From positions 5,953,501 through 6,017,500 of the forward strand of contig NZ_AP023262.1 of NCBI RefSeq assembly GCF_016756615.1: 64,000 nt of DNA, given 5' to 3'. Positions within the stretch are counted from its first letter, which is position 1, and every line of letters starts with the position of its first letter. Of the stretch, positions 26,892-36,670 are shown piece after piece. The position numbers and the translations under genes were made by a program. Origin of the DNA: Mesorhizobium sp. L-8-3 (GTDB lineage: Bacteria > Pseudomonadota > Alphaproteobacteria > Rhizobiales > Rhizobiaceae). The notes beneath the pieces were generated by a model, which was given only the letters and a program-made list of their open reading frames with translations, was not told the origin of the DNA and searched no databases.

Positions 26892-29621
26892 TCAGCCGGC
26901 CGCGCGCCCGCGCCGGGCGAGGATGAAAGCCTCGAAATCGGCCGCGCTCATGGGCCTTGCGAATGCATAGCCCTGCAGTTCCTGGCATCCGAGTTCCCGC
27001 AGGATGCGCGCGTGTTCCATCGTCTCGACGCCTTCGGCGATCACTTCGATGCCGAGGGACCTGCCGATTTCGATGATCGACTGGACCAGATTGGTCTGCG
27101 CGGTCGACAACGTGATCGGCATGACGAGTTGGCGGTCTATCTTCAGCCGCCGCGGTCGCAGCTTGAGAAGGCTGACGATCGACGCGTAGCCGGTACCGAA
27201 ATCGTCGATCTCGACATCAATGCCGAGTTCCTTGATCTGTTCGACGTTCCAGCCGATCAATTCGTCATTGTCGTCGAGGAAGATGGACTCCACGAGTTCA
27301 AACGAAACCGTGCCGCGGCGGATGTTCAGGCTGCGAAGGCTTCGGATCAGTTCCTCGTCGCCCAGGCGGCGGGCGGATACGTTCACGGCGATCCTGGGCA
27401 CCCTCAGGCCGGCCCTGTTCCACTTCTCGAAATCCGCCAGGGACCGCTCCAACACCATCCTGTCGATCGTCGGGACGACGGAAAGCTCCTCGGCGATCTT
27501 CAGGAACCTGTCCGGCCCCAGCACGCCCTCGGTCGGGTGGTTCCAGCGGACCAGGGCTTCCACGCCAGCCACTTCCAGGCTGCGCGCATCGAACTGAGGC
27601 TGATAGTGGACGATGAACTGCCCCTGCTCCAGGCCGTTGAGAATCTCGTCGGCGACCCGCTTGGTGCTGACGATCTCCGCCTGAAGGGCTTCATTGAAGA
27701 ATTGATGCTGGTTGCGGCCTCGGCTCTTGGCCCGATAAAGCGCGATGTCGGCATCGACGAGAAGGCTGCGCGGGTCGCTGCCGGCGCCGCTGTCGATCGA
27801 GATGCCGACGCTAACCCCGAAACGGCACTCGTGGCCTTCGTACATCACGGGTTCGCCCATCTTGCGGACGATGCGGTTGGCGAGCTCGGAGAGGTAGCGG
27901 TGGTTGGCGTCGGCGTCGTCACCGTCCAGCAGGCACATGACCACGAACTCGTCCCCTCCGACACGGGCGAGGAAATCGCTCGCGCGGACATTGGACTTGA
28001 GCACGCTCGCGGCATGAACGAGCATAGCGTCGCCCGCGGCATGGCCCAGCGTGTCGTTGATCTGCTTGAAGCGGTCGAGGTCGATATGGAGAAGGGCGGT
28101 GCGTTCTGCTCTGTCCTCCCGCCTCGCCCGGAGTTCCAGCTTCTGGTCGAGGTAGCGGCGATTGGGGAGCCCGGTCAACGCGTCGTGAAGGGCCGTATGC
28201 TCAATCCGCGCCTTGGCCACCATTAGCTCCGCATGACGGGCTTCCATCAGATTCTTCGTGCGCCTTAGATCCTCGTTCCGCTCCACGTCGGCAGAAACGT
28301 CCCAGTTCACGCCGACGATCTTGGACGAGCCCTCCGCTCCCTCATAGATCGCGCCGATCGCGCGGATGTGGCGAATGACGCCATCGGGAAGCCGCACCCG
28401 GAACTCGGAGTAGTATCTTCCGGTGACGCCGATCGCCTCGTCGAAATCGCGTTCGGCACGTTCGAGATCTTCCGGGTGAAGTGCGTTCCGCCAGTCGGCA
28501 TAGGTCCGCGGGCCGTCGTCGACGGGAAGCCCGTAGAGTTCGTTCATGCGGTCGTCCCAGACGAGTTCGTCCCGCGCCATGTCGAAGTCCCATACGCCGA
28601 CCTGCGAGGTTTCCAGGGCCAGCCCCAGGCGGCGGGACAGTCGTTTGAGCTCCGTCTCTCGCCGACGCAATTCGCGGATATGGCGTTGCCGTTCTTCGAC
28701 CAGCCGCGCCGTGACGAGCATGGGAATCACGATCAGCGCTCCGCACAGCAACACCACCGCGCGAAGGAGCCAGCGATTGTCGGGAGGTACGTCCCAGCCT
28801 CCCTTGGGCACCGCGGCGATGCGCCAAGTCACGGATGGCAGCAATACATCCGCGTATTCCGGATCCTGGTCGAGGACAGAGGGCTCTCCGAAGAACGGCG
28901 TGTCCTGCCCGGCTGGCCCGTCGAGCCTCGCTATGGCCACATCGATGGGCATGCCTCGTTCCATGAGGCCGCTTTCCCGATAGAGCCGGTCGGCATCGAT
29001 CACGACGGAAACGATTCCCCAGAAGCCGCCATTGGCACGCTTGGTGTAGACCGGGAAGCGGCCGATGAATGCCGTCCCGCCCTGAACGAGCTCGACCGGA
29101 CCGGCGAGCACCAGTTCGCCGGTGTCTCGCGCCCGAAAAGCCGCCTCGCGCTGTGCCGCGTTCTCACGATAGTCGAGGCCGAGCGCCTTCTCGTTGCCCG
29201 CCAAGGGGTAGATGAGAGACACGACGAGGTCCGGCGCCGCGGCCACGCTGCGGATCTGCGACTGGTCATGGGGCAGCGCCGACGCCAGCCTCGCGAATCG
29301 GTCCTGGTTCATGTCGGGCTCGGTCGCAATCGTGGCCACCAGCCCGCGCACGAGCTGGATGTTGCCGCTGACGTTGCCCTCGAGCTTCGCGCGAATCAGC
29401 TCGATGCGGGCGCGTACCTGGGCGCGCAGTTCCTGGCGGAAAATCTCGTGGTTCTGGGCTTCTGCGAAAAAGGCCGCACCCAAGATAACCGCGATCGCAA
29501 TGGCGGTAGGGACGTTGGTCGTCCGGAAGATCGCCCTGAAAAACCGGCGACGAATTCGTCCGAATAAGTCCACCTTGTCGCCACCCGCACTTTGCCCGTT
29601 GAGGCCTATACGGATAGCCAT
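26892..29621 (-). CDS. CHASE-PAS-GGDEF-EAL membrane c-di-GMP enzyme
   Basis: 909 residues. A first membrane helix (about 35-55) and a second (about 290-312, LLRAVVLLCGALIVIPML) enclose a periplasmic CHASE domain (LIYPLAGNEKALGLDYREN). A PAS/PAC domain follows (about 330-450, VGVWDFDMARDELVWDDRMN). The GGDEF domain has the intact active-site motif GGDEF at 555-559. The EAL domain has EAL at 688-690 and DDFGTGYAS. Both catalytic halves keep their signatures, so the protein may make and degrade cyclic di-GMP, or use one half as a regulator. It sits between fabD and the divergent rpsF. Confidence 0.93.
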   Translation of the reverse strand: MAIRIGLNGQSAGGDKVDLFGRIRRRFFRAIFRTTNVPTAIAIAVILGAAFFAEAQNHEIFRQELRAQVRARIELIRAKLEGNVSGNIQLVRGLVATIATEPDMNQDRFARLASALPHDQSQIRSVAAAPDLVVSLIYPLAGNEKALGLDYRENAAQREAAFRARDTGELVLAGPVELVQGGTAFIGRFPVYTKRANGGFWGIVSVVIDADRLYRESGLMERGMPIDVAIARLDGPAGQDTPFFGEPSVLDQDPEYADVLLPSVTWRIAAVPKGGWDVPPDNRWLLRAVVLLCGALIVIPMLVTARLVEERQRHIRELRRRETELKRLSRRLGLALETSQVGVWDFDMARDELVWDDRMNELYGLPVDDGPRTYADWRNALHPEDLERAERDFDEAIGVTGRYYSEFRVRLPDGVIRHIRAIGAIYEGAEGSSKIVGVNWDVSADVERNEDLRRTKNLMEARHAELMVAKARIEHTALHDALTGLPNRRYLDQKLELRARREDRAERTALLHIDLDRFKQINDTLGHAAGDAMLVHAASVLKSNVRASDFLARVGGDEFVVMCLLDGDDADANHRYLSELANRIVRKMGEPVMYEGHECRFGVSVGISIDSGAGSDPRSLLVDADIALYRAKSRGRNQHQFFNEALQAEIVSTKRVADEILNGLEQGQFIVHYQPQFDARSLEVAGVEALVRWNHPTEGVLGPDRFLKIAEELSVVPTIDRMVLERSLADFEKWNRAGLRVPRIAVNVSARRLGDEELIRSLRSLNIRRGTVSFELVESIFLDDNDELIGWNVEQIKELGIDVEIDDFGTGYASIVSLLKLRPRRLKIDRQLVMPITLSTAQTNLVQSIIEIGRSLGIEVIAEGVETMEHARILRELGCQELQGYAFARPMSAADFEAFILARRGRAAG

Positions 29622-30047
29622 AGTAGCAACTGCTTAAGCTAGGCTTTATTATTAGCGCACGCGTTTTCCAAATGCGCATGGGCGTCCCGCATCAGAACCC
29701 GCCGCTGCCCGGCCACCCGGTTGCGGGACTGTTTCGCGCCGGTCCGGAGCGGATGCTGCGCAAAGAAACTCTCGGCGCGCTTCGTCGGCTCTTGCCTTTC
29801 CAGGCTTTCCCTTGTATGAGCCGCCGCAATCTGCCGGTCCCGACCGGGGGCTGAACGGAGGGCTGGGCCGTGCGCCGGGATGTTGTCCCGACCGCTGTTC
29901 GTCGCGAAGCCGAAGGTGCTTCCGCCTCCCGTGTCTCCGCTCTCGACCGTCTCGTCATGCTCCTTTCTTCCCCGCATCTCCGGGTCAAGAGAAGTTGCAG
30001 AGGCTTAGCCGTCGGGAACCGGGAGAGAAACGAAGAAAGGCAAGACA
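29622..30047. other. Gene-free region between the GGDEF/EAL gene and rpsF
   Basis: 426 bases without a convincing gene on either strand; the open frames here are biased, low-complexity and lack homology I recognise. The region must carry the divergent promoters of the c-di-GMP gene and the ribosomal operon. Only the paired structure before rpsF (listed separately) stands out. Confidence 0.6.
29977..30026 (+). promoter_or_regulatory. rpsF: Possible structured rpsF leader
   Basis: TCTCCGGGT (29977-29985) can pair with ACCGGGAGA (30018-30026) in 8 of 9 positions, enclosing about 32 bases, and the structure ends 21 bases before the rpsF start. Many bacteria have an S6:S18-binding RNA in this leader that represses the operon. 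The position and a CCG element inside fit, but I cannot confirm the consensus by eye. Confidence 0.3.
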
Positions 30048-30512
30048 ATGGCTCTTTACGAACATGTGTTCCTTGCCCGGCAGGACCTCTCGCAGCAGCA
30101 GGTCGATGAGCTCGTTGAACGTTTCAAGGGCGTCATCACCTCCGGCGGCGGCAGCATCGGCCGGGTCGAGAACTGGGGACTGAAGTCCCTCACCTACCGG
30201 GTCAAGAAGAACCGGAAGGCATATTATACGCTGATGGACATCACCGCTCCCCCGGCGGCCGTCAAGGAACTCGAGCGCCAGCAGGGCCTGTCGGAAGACG
30301 TCCTGCGCTTCCTGACCATCAAGGTCGAGAAGCATGAGGAAGGCGCTTCGGCCATGATGCAGAAGCGCGATCGCGACGAGCGTGGCGACCGCGGCTTCGG
30401 CGATCGTCCGTCGCGCTTCGGCGACCGTGAGCGCGGGGACCGCCCGGGCCGCTTCGGCGACGACCGTGGCCCACGCCGTCCGCGCGAAGCTGTTGAAGGA
30501 GCTGCAGAGTAA
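30048..30512 (+). CDS. rpsF: 30S ribosomal protein bS6
   Basis: 154 residues. The S6 fold occupies residues 1-100 ([20 protein letters not shown], then [20 protein letters not shown]). A C-terminal extension rich in Arg, Asp and Gly contains several GDR repeats ([15 protein letters not shown]), common in alphaproteobacterial S6. S6 binds S18 on the 30S platform. The stop codon overlaps the rpsR start by one base (TAATG). Confidence 0.97.
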   Translation: MALYEHVFLARQDLSQQQVDELVERFKGVITSGGGSIGRVENWGLKSLTYRVKKNRKAYYTLMDITAPPAAVKELERQQGLSEDVLRFLTIKVEKHEEGASAMMQKRDRDERGDRGFGDRPSRFGDRERGDRPGRFGDDRGPRRPREAVEGAAE

Positions 30513-30760
30513 TGGTCGACATCAACCAGATCCCGACCCGGCGTCCGTTCCATCGCCGCCGCAAGACCTGTCCGTTCTCCGGCGCCAATGCACCGAAGAT
30601 CGACTACAAGGACGTTCGTCTCCTGCAGCGCTATATTTCGGAGCGCGGCAAGATCGTGCCCTCGCGTATCACTGCCGTCAGCCAGAAGAAGCAGCGCGAG
30701 CTCGCCCAGGCGATCAAGCGCGCCCGCTTCCTCGGCCTTCTTCCCTACGTGGTGAAGTGA
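30512..30760 (+). CDS. rpsR: 30S ribosomal protein bS18
   Basis: 82 residues with the S18 core ([52 protein letters not shown]). It pairs with S6 on the 30S platform. It is coupled to rpsF. A 220-base gap without a gene separates it from rplI, whereas several related bacteria, as I recall, have a membrane-protein gene (DUF2232) at this place. Confidence 0.97.
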   Translation: MVDINQIPTRRPFHRRRKTCPFSGANAPKIDYKDVRLLQRYISERGKIVPSRITAVSQKKQRELAQAIKRARFLGLLPYVVK

Positions 30761-30980
30761 TCTTCCGGGGCCGGACAGCTCAGCCTGCCCGGCCCTGCCC
30801 TCCGCTTCGGGTGCGGGCGGGCGACAGAAATCCCGAGTTGGGGCGCGGAGAACCGCCTCCCCTAACTGCCGCGACAGGCAGGACAGCGACCAGCACGGCA
30901 CGCCATCGGCTGCGGGCCACCGCGCTTCCTGCCTGTTCCTGAAAACCGCGCCACCGGCGCAACGCATGAGGAACAGAACG

Positions 30981-31562
30981 ATGGACGTCATCCTTCTCGA
31001 ACGCATTTCCCGCCTCGGCCAGATGGGCGATACCGTCAAGGTCAAGGACGGCTACGCCCGCAATTTCCTGCTGCCGAAGGGCAAGGCGCTGCGCGCCAAC
31101 GAAGCCAACAAGAAGAAGTTCGAGGGCCAGCGTGCCCAGCTTGAAGCCCGCAACCTCGAGCGCAAGTCCGAGGCACAGGCGGTCGCCGACAAGCTCGACG
31201 GCAAGAGCTTCGTCGTCGTTCGCTCGGCCGGTGAGACCGGTCAGCTCTACGGCTCCGTCTCGACCCGCGACATTTCCGAGCTGCTGACCGCGGAAGGTTT
31301 CACGGTTGCCCGCAACCAGGTCGAACTGAACCAGCCGATCAAGGCCATCGGCCTCACAAACGTGGCAATTGCGCTGCATCCGGAGGTCGAGGTGACCATC
31401 ACGCTCAACATTGCGCGCACGGCCGACGAAGCCGAGCGTCAGGCTCGTGGCGAGACCCTCACCACCGCCGAGGCGATCTACGGCGAAGACATCAACGAGA
31501 ACGCCCGCCCGGAGAACTTCTTCGACCCGAACGCCGAGGACGAAGAAGCGGCCAACGCCTGA
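30981..31562 (+). CDS. rplI: 50S ribosomal protein bL9
   Basis: 193 residues from the ATG at 30981 ([17 protein letters not shown]), with GAGG about 10 bases upstream; an in-frame ATG five codons earlier is less likely. The N-terminal domain, the connecting helix and the C-terminal domain ([19 protein letters not shown]) are all present. The acidic C-terminal tail is common in alphaproteobacteria. The gene ends the ribosomal operon and is followed by a strong terminator. Confidence 0.97.
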   Translation: MDVILLERISRLGQMGDTVKVKDGYARNFLLPKGKALRANEANKKKFEGQRAQLEARNLERKSEAQAVADKLDGKSFVVVRSAGETGQLYGSVSTRDISELLTAEGFTVARNQVELNQPIKAIGLTNVAIALHPEVEVTITLNIARTADEAERQARGETLTTAEAIYGEDINENARPENFFDPNAEDEEAANA

Positions 31563-31593
31563 TCCGGCCGCTACTTTTTCGCGGTTTCGAACG

Positions 31594-31622
31594 AACCCGG
31601 GCGGCGACGCCCGGGTTTTTCT
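31594..31622 (+). terminator. Rho-independent terminator of the rpsF-rpsR-rplI operon
   Basis: A perfect 10-bp stem (31594-31603 with 31608-31617, AACCCGGGCG/CGCCCGGGTT) with a GCGA tetraloop, followed by a T-run (TTTTTCTTT). It begins 32 bases after the rplI stop codon. Confidence 0.9.
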
Positions 31623-31845
31623 TTGAAGGCCCGCGCGTCCACCTGGACGCACGAACGACCGTTCCAGGGTTTTGAAAGCAAACATTGCGCCTGCCGCAGA
31701 TCGCGCACGGCCTTCGAGCCGGTACGGCTGCCTCAACAAACTGTGTCAATTTTATGCCAGCGGGAACTTTTCAAGCTGCGCCGATTTGAAGCAGAATAAT
31801 CGGGTTCAGCCGACGGAGCAGCGTCGGATTCCTGAGGTGGCGGCT

Positions 31846-33141
31846 ATGAACATCCTGCTGAGGCGTATCGTCGACCGCTTGGTGCGAACCGGAAATCTCA
31901 AGGTGACGGGCCCGAACGGCGCGACGTTCCAGTTCGGCGACGGCACCGGCGAGCTCGTGCATCTGCGAATCAACACGCGCCACGCCGAGCGGACCATCAC
32001 CTTCCATCCGACGCTGGCGTTTCCGGAAGCCTTCATGGAAGGCGAACTCGATTTCCTCGAAGGCGACGTGCTGTCCTTCCTGCATCTCGTCTACCGTAAC
32101 ATGGGGCCGACCAGCAGCATCGACGCGGCCTGGGCGCGCGCCATAGAGGGCCTGCGAGTGGCGTTTCGGCGGCTGCAGCAGATCAACACGGCCGGCCGCG
32201 CCAAGCGCAATGTCGAGCGTCACTACGACCTGTCGGGAGAGCTCTACCGGCTCTTCCTCGACAAGGATATGCAGTATTCCTGCGCCTATTTCGAGCGGCC
32301 CGACATGACGCTCGAGGAAGCTCAGCTCGCCAAGAAGCGGCACATCGCGGCCAAACTCAGGATGAAGCCCGGCCAGAACGTGCTCGACATCGGCTCGGGC
32401 TGGGGCGGCCTCGGCCTCTATCTGGCCAAGAGCTTCGACGCGGAGGTGCTCGGCGTCACGCTGTCGACCGAGCAGCACGCCGTTGCCACCGAACGCGCCC
32501 GGGCGGAAGGCCTCGACGACCGCGTCCATTTCGAGATCCGCGACTACCGCTCCCTGTCGGAGCGTTTCGACCGCATCGTTTCGGTCGGCATGTTCGAGCA
32601 TGTCGGCGTCAACCACTACCGCGCTTTCTTCGACAAGGTCGCCACCCTGCTCAAGCCCGACGGCGTGATGCTGCTTCATTCGATCGGGCGCGCCGGCCCG
32701 CCTACAGCCACCAATCCCTTCATCCGCAAGCACATCTTTCCGGGCGGCTACATCCCGGCTTTGTCCGAGGTGTTGCCGCATGTCGAGAAGGCCGGCCTTT
32801 TCGTCACCGATGTCGAGATCCTGCACCTCCACTATGCCGAGACGCTGAAGCATTGGCGCGAGCGCTTCATGGCCAATCGCGAACGGGCGAAGGACATCTA
32901 TGACGAGCGCTTCTGCCGCATGTGGGAGTTCTATCTCTCGGGGTCCGAGGCAGCGTTCCGCTGGCAGGACCTGATGGTCTTCCAGATCCAGCTCGCCCGG
33001 GCGAACGATGCCGTGCCGCTGACACGCGACTATATCGGCAAATGCGAGAAAGCGCTCGCCATGCACGAGATGGCGCATGGCGCGGTCGCCGAACGAGCGC
33101 CGAAGGCAAAGCGGGCCAGGAAAGTCAGCGAAAAAGAGTGA
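31846..33141 (+). CDS. Cyclopropane-fatty-acyl-phospholipid synthase
   Basis: 431 residues from the ATG at 31846, with GAGGTGG about 7 bases upstream. The C-terminal SAM methyltransferase domain has [29 protein letters not shown] and [14 protein letters not shown]. The N-terminal domain ([20 protein letters not shown]) binds lipid. The enzyme methylates unsaturated chains of membrane phospholipids to cyclopropane rings, usually in stationary phase or acid. Rhizobia often carry more than one copy; which paralogue this is cannot be told. Confidence 0.94.
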   Translation: MNILLRRIVDRLVRTGNLKVTGPNGATFQFGDGTGELVHLRINTRHAERTITFHPTLAFPEAFMEGELDFLEGDVLSFLHLVYRNMGPTSSIDAAWARAIEGLRVAFRRLQQINTAGRAKRNVERHYDLSGELYRLFLDKDMQYSCAYFERPDMTLEEAQLAKKRHIAAKLRMKPGQNVLDIGSGWGGLGLYLAKSFDAEVLGVTLSTEQHAVATERARAEGLDDRVHFEIRDYRSLSERFDRIVSVGMFEHVGVNHYRAFFDKVATLLKPDGVMLLHSIGRAGPPTATNPFIRKHIFPGGYIPALSEVLPHVEKAGLFVTDVEILHLHYAETLKHWRERFMANRERAKDIYDERFCRMWEFYLSGSEAAFRWQDLMVFQIQLARANDAVPLTRDYIGKCEKALAMHEMAHGAVAERAPKAKRARKVSEKE

Positions 33142-33266
33142 TTCCGGCCGCGAGGTCGGGTTCCCACGACGCTTCCCGTCCGGGCGGGGCACTTTCCTGT
33201 TGCCCGCGCATCGGATTTATGCGGTATCCGCTGTCATTCCGATATTCGACAGGAAGGCCCGTTCCC

Positions 33267-33587
33267 ATGAGCTACGCCGTGCTGGCGACCGCGGCGATCG
33301 CCGAGATCGCCGGCTGCTTCGCCTTCTGGGCCTGGTGGCGCCTTGACAAATCGCCGCTGTGGCTCGTTCCGGGCGCGTTGCTGCTCCTCGCCTTCGCCTG
33401 GCTGCTCGCGTTCGTACCGGCCGAAGCTGCCGGCCGCACCTTCGCCGCCTATGGCGGCATATACATCTCGGCGTCGCTGATATGGATGTGGGCGATGGAA
33501 GGCGTGCGACCCGATCGTTTCGATCTCGCAGGGGCTGCGATCTGCCTGGTCGGCGCAACCGTCATCCTTGCCCCGCGCGGAGCCTGA
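33267..33587 (+). CDS. YnfA family small membrane protein
   Basis: 106 residues with four membrane helices and the YnfA hallmarks: [20 protein letters not shown] near the start, [24 protein letters not shown] and [19 protein letters not shown]. The family resembles small multidrug resistance transporters and probably works as a dimer at the inner membrane. It precedes the Rsm22 gene by seven bases and may be co-transcribed with it. Confidence 0.9.
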   Translation: MSYAVLATAAIAEIAGCFAFWAWWRLDKSPLWLVPGALLLLAFAWLLAFVPAEAAGRTFAAYGGIYISASLIWMWAMEGVRPDRFDLAGAAICLVGATVILAPRGA

Positions 33588-33594
33588 ACGGCCA

Positions 33595-34578
33595 ATGGAA
33601 CTCCCCGCCGCACTTCGACAGGCCGTCGACCGGCTTCTTGAAGGAATCCCGGTGACAGAACTTCAGAAGGCTGCCGGGCTTCTGTCTGCGCGCTACCGCG
33701 CCGAAGTTCGCGACGGGCGCCTGCATCTGGACGACCGGCTCGCGGTGAAAGCCTATCTGGCGACACGCCTGCCGGCCACCTTCGCCGCGGTTCGCGCGAG
33801 CCTTGCATCGGTGGCCGAGTTGCGGCCCGACTTCGCGCCCGGCACGATGCTCGACCTGGGAGCCGGGCCAGGTACGGTGCTATGGGCGGCTGCCGACTGC
33901 TGGCCGACGCTCGGCGACGCCGTTCATGTCGAAGCGAGCGCCGCCGCGCGCCAGGTCGGCGAAGCTCTTGCCGGCGACATGGACACGGTCGGGGCCCGCT
34001 GGCTTGCCGGCGACGTCACAGGCGACATGGACGGCCTCGCAAAGGCCGATCTGGTAACGCTTTCCTATGTGCTCGACGAGATCGATCCGAAAACGATCGG
34101 CTCGCTCATCGGACGGCTGTGGGAACTCACCGAAGATACGCTCGTCATCGTCGAGCCGGGAACGCCCGCCGGCTGGTCGCGCATCCTGGCCGCCCGGCAG
34201 CGGCTCGTCGAGGAGGGCGCGCATCTCGTCGCGCCTTGCCCGCATTCAGCTCCTTGCCCGCTCGCGGCTCCCGACTGGTGCCATTTCGCGCGGCGCGTTG
34301 CCCGATCGCGGCTGCACCGGCTCACCAAGGGCGCCGATGTTCCTTGGGAAGACGAGAAATATGTCTTCATCGCAGCCTCGCGGCATGCCGGCAACGGTCC
34401 TGCTGCGCGTGTCGTCGCTCCGCCGCGGGCGGCCAAAGGCAAGGTCACGCTCAAGCTTTGCCGCCAGGATGGATCGGCCGCCGAGCGGACGGTCACGAAG
34501 CGGGAAGGTGACGCGTTCCGGACGGCACGGCGGCTCGACTGGGGCGAAGCGGCGCCCTGGACCGTAGGCGGAGCCTGA
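33595..34578 (+). CDS. Rsm22-type ribosome-associated methyltransferase-like protein with Fe-S cysteines
   Basis: 327 residues. A SAM-type methyltransferase fold spans about residues 80-265 (MLDLGAGPGTVLWA, then LVTLSYVLDEI). The Rsm22 signature follows: C215-PHSAP-C221-PLAAPDW-C229-H, plus C289 near the C-terminus. Spacing C-x5-C-x7-C-x59-C matches the four ligands described for the mitochondrial homologue METTL17/Rsm22, so a [4Fe-4S] cluster is expected. The mitochondrial protein assists small-subunit assembly; the bacterial role is presumably similar. The start was set at the ATG at 33595, just after the YnfA stop. Confidence 0.88.
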   Translation: MELPAALRQAVDRLLEGIPVTELQKAAGLLSARYRAEVRDGRLHLDDRLAVKAYLATRLPATFAAVRASLASVAELRPDFAPGTMLDLGAGPGTVLWAAADCWPTLGDAVHVEASAAARQVGEALAGDMDTVGARWLAGDVTGDMDGLAKADLVTLSYVLDEIDPKTIGSLIGRLWELTEDTLVIVEPGTPAGWSRILAARQRLVEEGAHLVAPCPHSAPCPLAAPDWCHFARRVARSRLHRLTKGADVPWEDEKYVFIAASRHAGNGPAARVVAPPRAAKGKVTLKLCRQDGSAAERTVTKREGDAFRTARRLDWGEAAPWTVGGA

Positions 34579-34586
34579 ACGGGCGG

Positions 34587-35462
34587 TCAGATGCGGCCGT
34601 CCCCCTGCGGAGCTTCCACCGGCTTCACCGACCTTCGCGACAGTATCGCGAGCGCCACCCCACCAAGGACGAGGATGGTCGATATGACCAGCCTGACCGT
34701 CACGGGTTCATCCAGCAAAGCCACCGCAGCCAGGGCCGCGATGACAGGCACCGTCAACTGGACGATCGCGGCCTGGGTGGACGTCAGTCCCGGCAATGCG
34801 CGGTACCAGATGGCATAGCCGAGGCCCGATGCGACCACGCCGGAGGCAATGGCCAGCACCGCGCCGCGCGCCGTAACTTCGTGGTCGAGCAGTGCGATTG
34901 CCGCCAGCGGAACGCAGAACGCCGCCGAGCGAATGAAATTGCCGGCCGTGTCGCCGAGCGGATCACGCGCGCCGCGGCCCCGCAACGAGTAGACGCCCCA
35001 GGCAATGCCGGACAGCGCCATCAGCGCGCTTCCCGGCAGGTCCGGCTTGTCGAGGCCCGGCGAAACCAGATAGACGAAAGCCCCGAAAGCGATGGCGAGA
35101 CCGGCGAGTTCGCCCGTATTCGGTCGATCCTTCCGCCAGAGCCCCCACGAGATCATCGTGCATTGGACGGCGGCGAACAGGACCAGCGCGCCGACGGCGG
35201 CCCCGAGCCTGAGATAGGCCAGTGAAAACGCGATAGCATAGACGAAGAGCGCCAGGGCCGACGGCCAGTTGCCGGGAAGCCCTCCACCCGACCCCCGGCG
35301 CCAGCGCAGAATCAGGCCAAGCGCCATCGCGCCCGAAACCAGCCGGATCACCGTGTAGCTCGGCGCATCGATTGCGGGGCCGGCGAGCGCCAGCCGGGCA
35401 AGCAGCGAGTTGGCGGCGAAGGCGAGCATCGCAAGCGTCGTCAGGAAAGCCGTGATCCGCAT
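34587..35462 (-). CDS. DMT-superfamily transporter (EamA type)
   Basis: 291 residues from the ATG at 35462 (MRITAFLTTLAM) with GAGGG at the right distance; a GTG 15 codons upstream is possible. About ten hydrophobic helices form two EamA repeats, with ALMALSGIAWGVYSLRGRG and PVIAALAAVALLDEPVTVRL in the second. The family exports amino acids, purines or other metabolites; the substrate is unknown. It converges on the Rsm22 gene and lies next to the AraC-type regulator. Confidence 0.87.
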   Translation of the reverse strand: MRITAFLTTLAMLAFAANSLLARLALAGPAIDAPSYTVIRLVSGAMALGLILRWRRGSGGGLPGNWPSALALFVYAIAFSLAYLRLGAAVGALVLFAAVQCTMISWGLWRKDRPNTGELAGLAIAFGAFVYLVSPGLDKPDLPGSALMALSGIAWGVYSLRGRGARDPLGDTAGNFIRSAAFCVPLAAIALLDHEVTARGAVLAIASGVVASGLGYAIWYRALPGLTSTQAAIVQLTVPVIAALAAVALLDEPVTVRLVISTILVLGGVALAILSRRSVKPVEAPQGDGRI

Positions 35463-35546
35463 GACGCCCTCTGTTTCGGCACGGTAGACGGTATATGGCC
35501 GCCCCACCGATGCAAGAAGGACAAGAGCCGGGGATGCGGATATCCC

Positions 35547-36377
35547 CTACCCCTTTATCGGTATCCAGACCTCCAGCCCGCCCGCGCCGCTGCGCGGGTC
35601 GAACTCCCGGCCATACCGCTCCAGCGACGGGGCATCGGCCACCTCATGCCCCGAACCGGGCAGCCATCCGGCCCAGATCGCATGCATGGTGTTGCGGATC
35701 GTCGAAATGTGATCGCGATGAGAAAAGACGGCGTATTTCTGCGGTGGAATCCGGATCCTGGTCAGGACGGGGTCCATGTCGGAGAAATCGGCTACCTCAG
35801 CGCCACAGATATAGTCGAAACCCTTGTCGTCGCTGTTGGCCATCACGCCATAGGCCACACCCTCGACTTCACCCGCCATGTTGCCGAGATGCGCATGGAA
35901 GCGTTCCCAAAGCGCCGGGATCCCGTCCATGCTTTCATATTCGAAGCGTTGGCCGAGGCCGGCGATCAGCATGGCCCTGCCCTGTAGGAAGCGCGGCGGC
36001 TCCAGTTTCACCTCGATGTTCTGCTGCATCACGATCGGCTCCACCATGTCTAACCCCTCGATTGTGCCCTGCGCCCGCAACTGGTCGGGCGTGATACCGA
36101 ACTGGTCACGAAATGCCCGGGTGAACGCTTCATGCGAGCCGTACCCGGCCTCCAGCGCAACCGACAAAATGTCCGGCGCACCATAGGCGAGCGCGCGGGC
36201 TGCTTCGCTCAGCCGGCGTCCGCGCAGATAACGCATCACCGACCGGTCGAGCGTTGCGGAAAATGCCCTCGACAGATGGAACCGCGAAACGCCGCTCGCC
36301 TCGGCGATGTCGTCGAGCGACACCTCGCCGCCGAGATGGCTTTCGATGAACCAGAGTGCCTTTGCCACGGGATCCAT
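35547..36377 (-). CDS. AraC-family regulator with GyrI-like ligand domain
   Basis: 276 residues from the ATG at 36377. Two helix-turn-helix motifs occupy about residues 15-105 (LDDIAEASGVSRFHLSRAF and AGYGSHEAFTRAFRDQFGITP). The rest (about 125-276) is a GyrI-like small-molecule-binding domain (VKLEPPRFLQGRAMLIAGLG, then LEVWIPIKG at the end). This is the layout of Rob/SoxS-like multidrug sensors. It may control the neighbouring DMT transporter gene, 84 bases downstream on the same strand, but no operator was identified. It is divergent from dnaB across a 293-base gap in which nothing definite was seen. Confidence 0.9.
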   Translation of the reverse strand: MDPVAKALWFIESHLGGEVSLDDIAEASGVSRFHLSRAFSATLDRSVMRYLRGRRLSEAARALAYGAPDILSVALEAGYGSHEAFTRAFRDQFGITPDQLRAQGTIEGLDMVEPIVMQQNIEVKLEPPRFLQGRAMLIAGLGQRFEYESMDGIPALWERFHAHLGNMAGEVEGVAYGVMANSDDKGFDYICGAEVADFSDMDPVLTRIRIPPQKYAVFSHRDHISTIRNTMHAIWAGWLPGSGHEVADAPSLERYGREFDPRSGAGGLEVWIPIKG

Positions 36378-36670
36378 GAAACACTCCCAGGAAACAGGGC
36401 TTCTATGACACCTTGCGGGGCGGCCGGTTTGATCCAGCTTGCTCCCTCTGCACGTCTGATCGGAAGCGTTTTGGATTTTCCCGTTTTGTTCCATTCTGGC
36501 CAGGGCTAATCTTCCGCTTCCGATTCGCGTCAATCGTGATTCGGGCGCCGGGCCGGAGCGCCTGTGGACTTCTGTGAATCCCGCGCACAAGAAGGCGGCC
36601 GGCCACGAATCTTTTCCGGTGGCGCCCTGCGTCTGATACCGAGGGCCGGAGTGCGGAAACTGGGGGTGAC

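Noticed and set aside
25566-28226. 886-codon open frame on the plus strand over fabG, fabD and the GGDEF/EAL gene
   Set aside because: Shadow of recognised genes; it crosses gene borders and shows no motif.
29639-29977. 112-codon frame on the minus strand upstream of rpsF
   Set aside because: No ribosome site, biased composition and no resemblance to known proteins; overlapping frames on both strands are equally open.
31763-31786. GGAAC upstream of the cyclopropane synthase gene as a general stress (EcfG) promoter
   Set aside because: No CGTT box at 16-17 bases; the best downstream match is at the wrong distance. The GGAAC at 62237 fails for the same reason.
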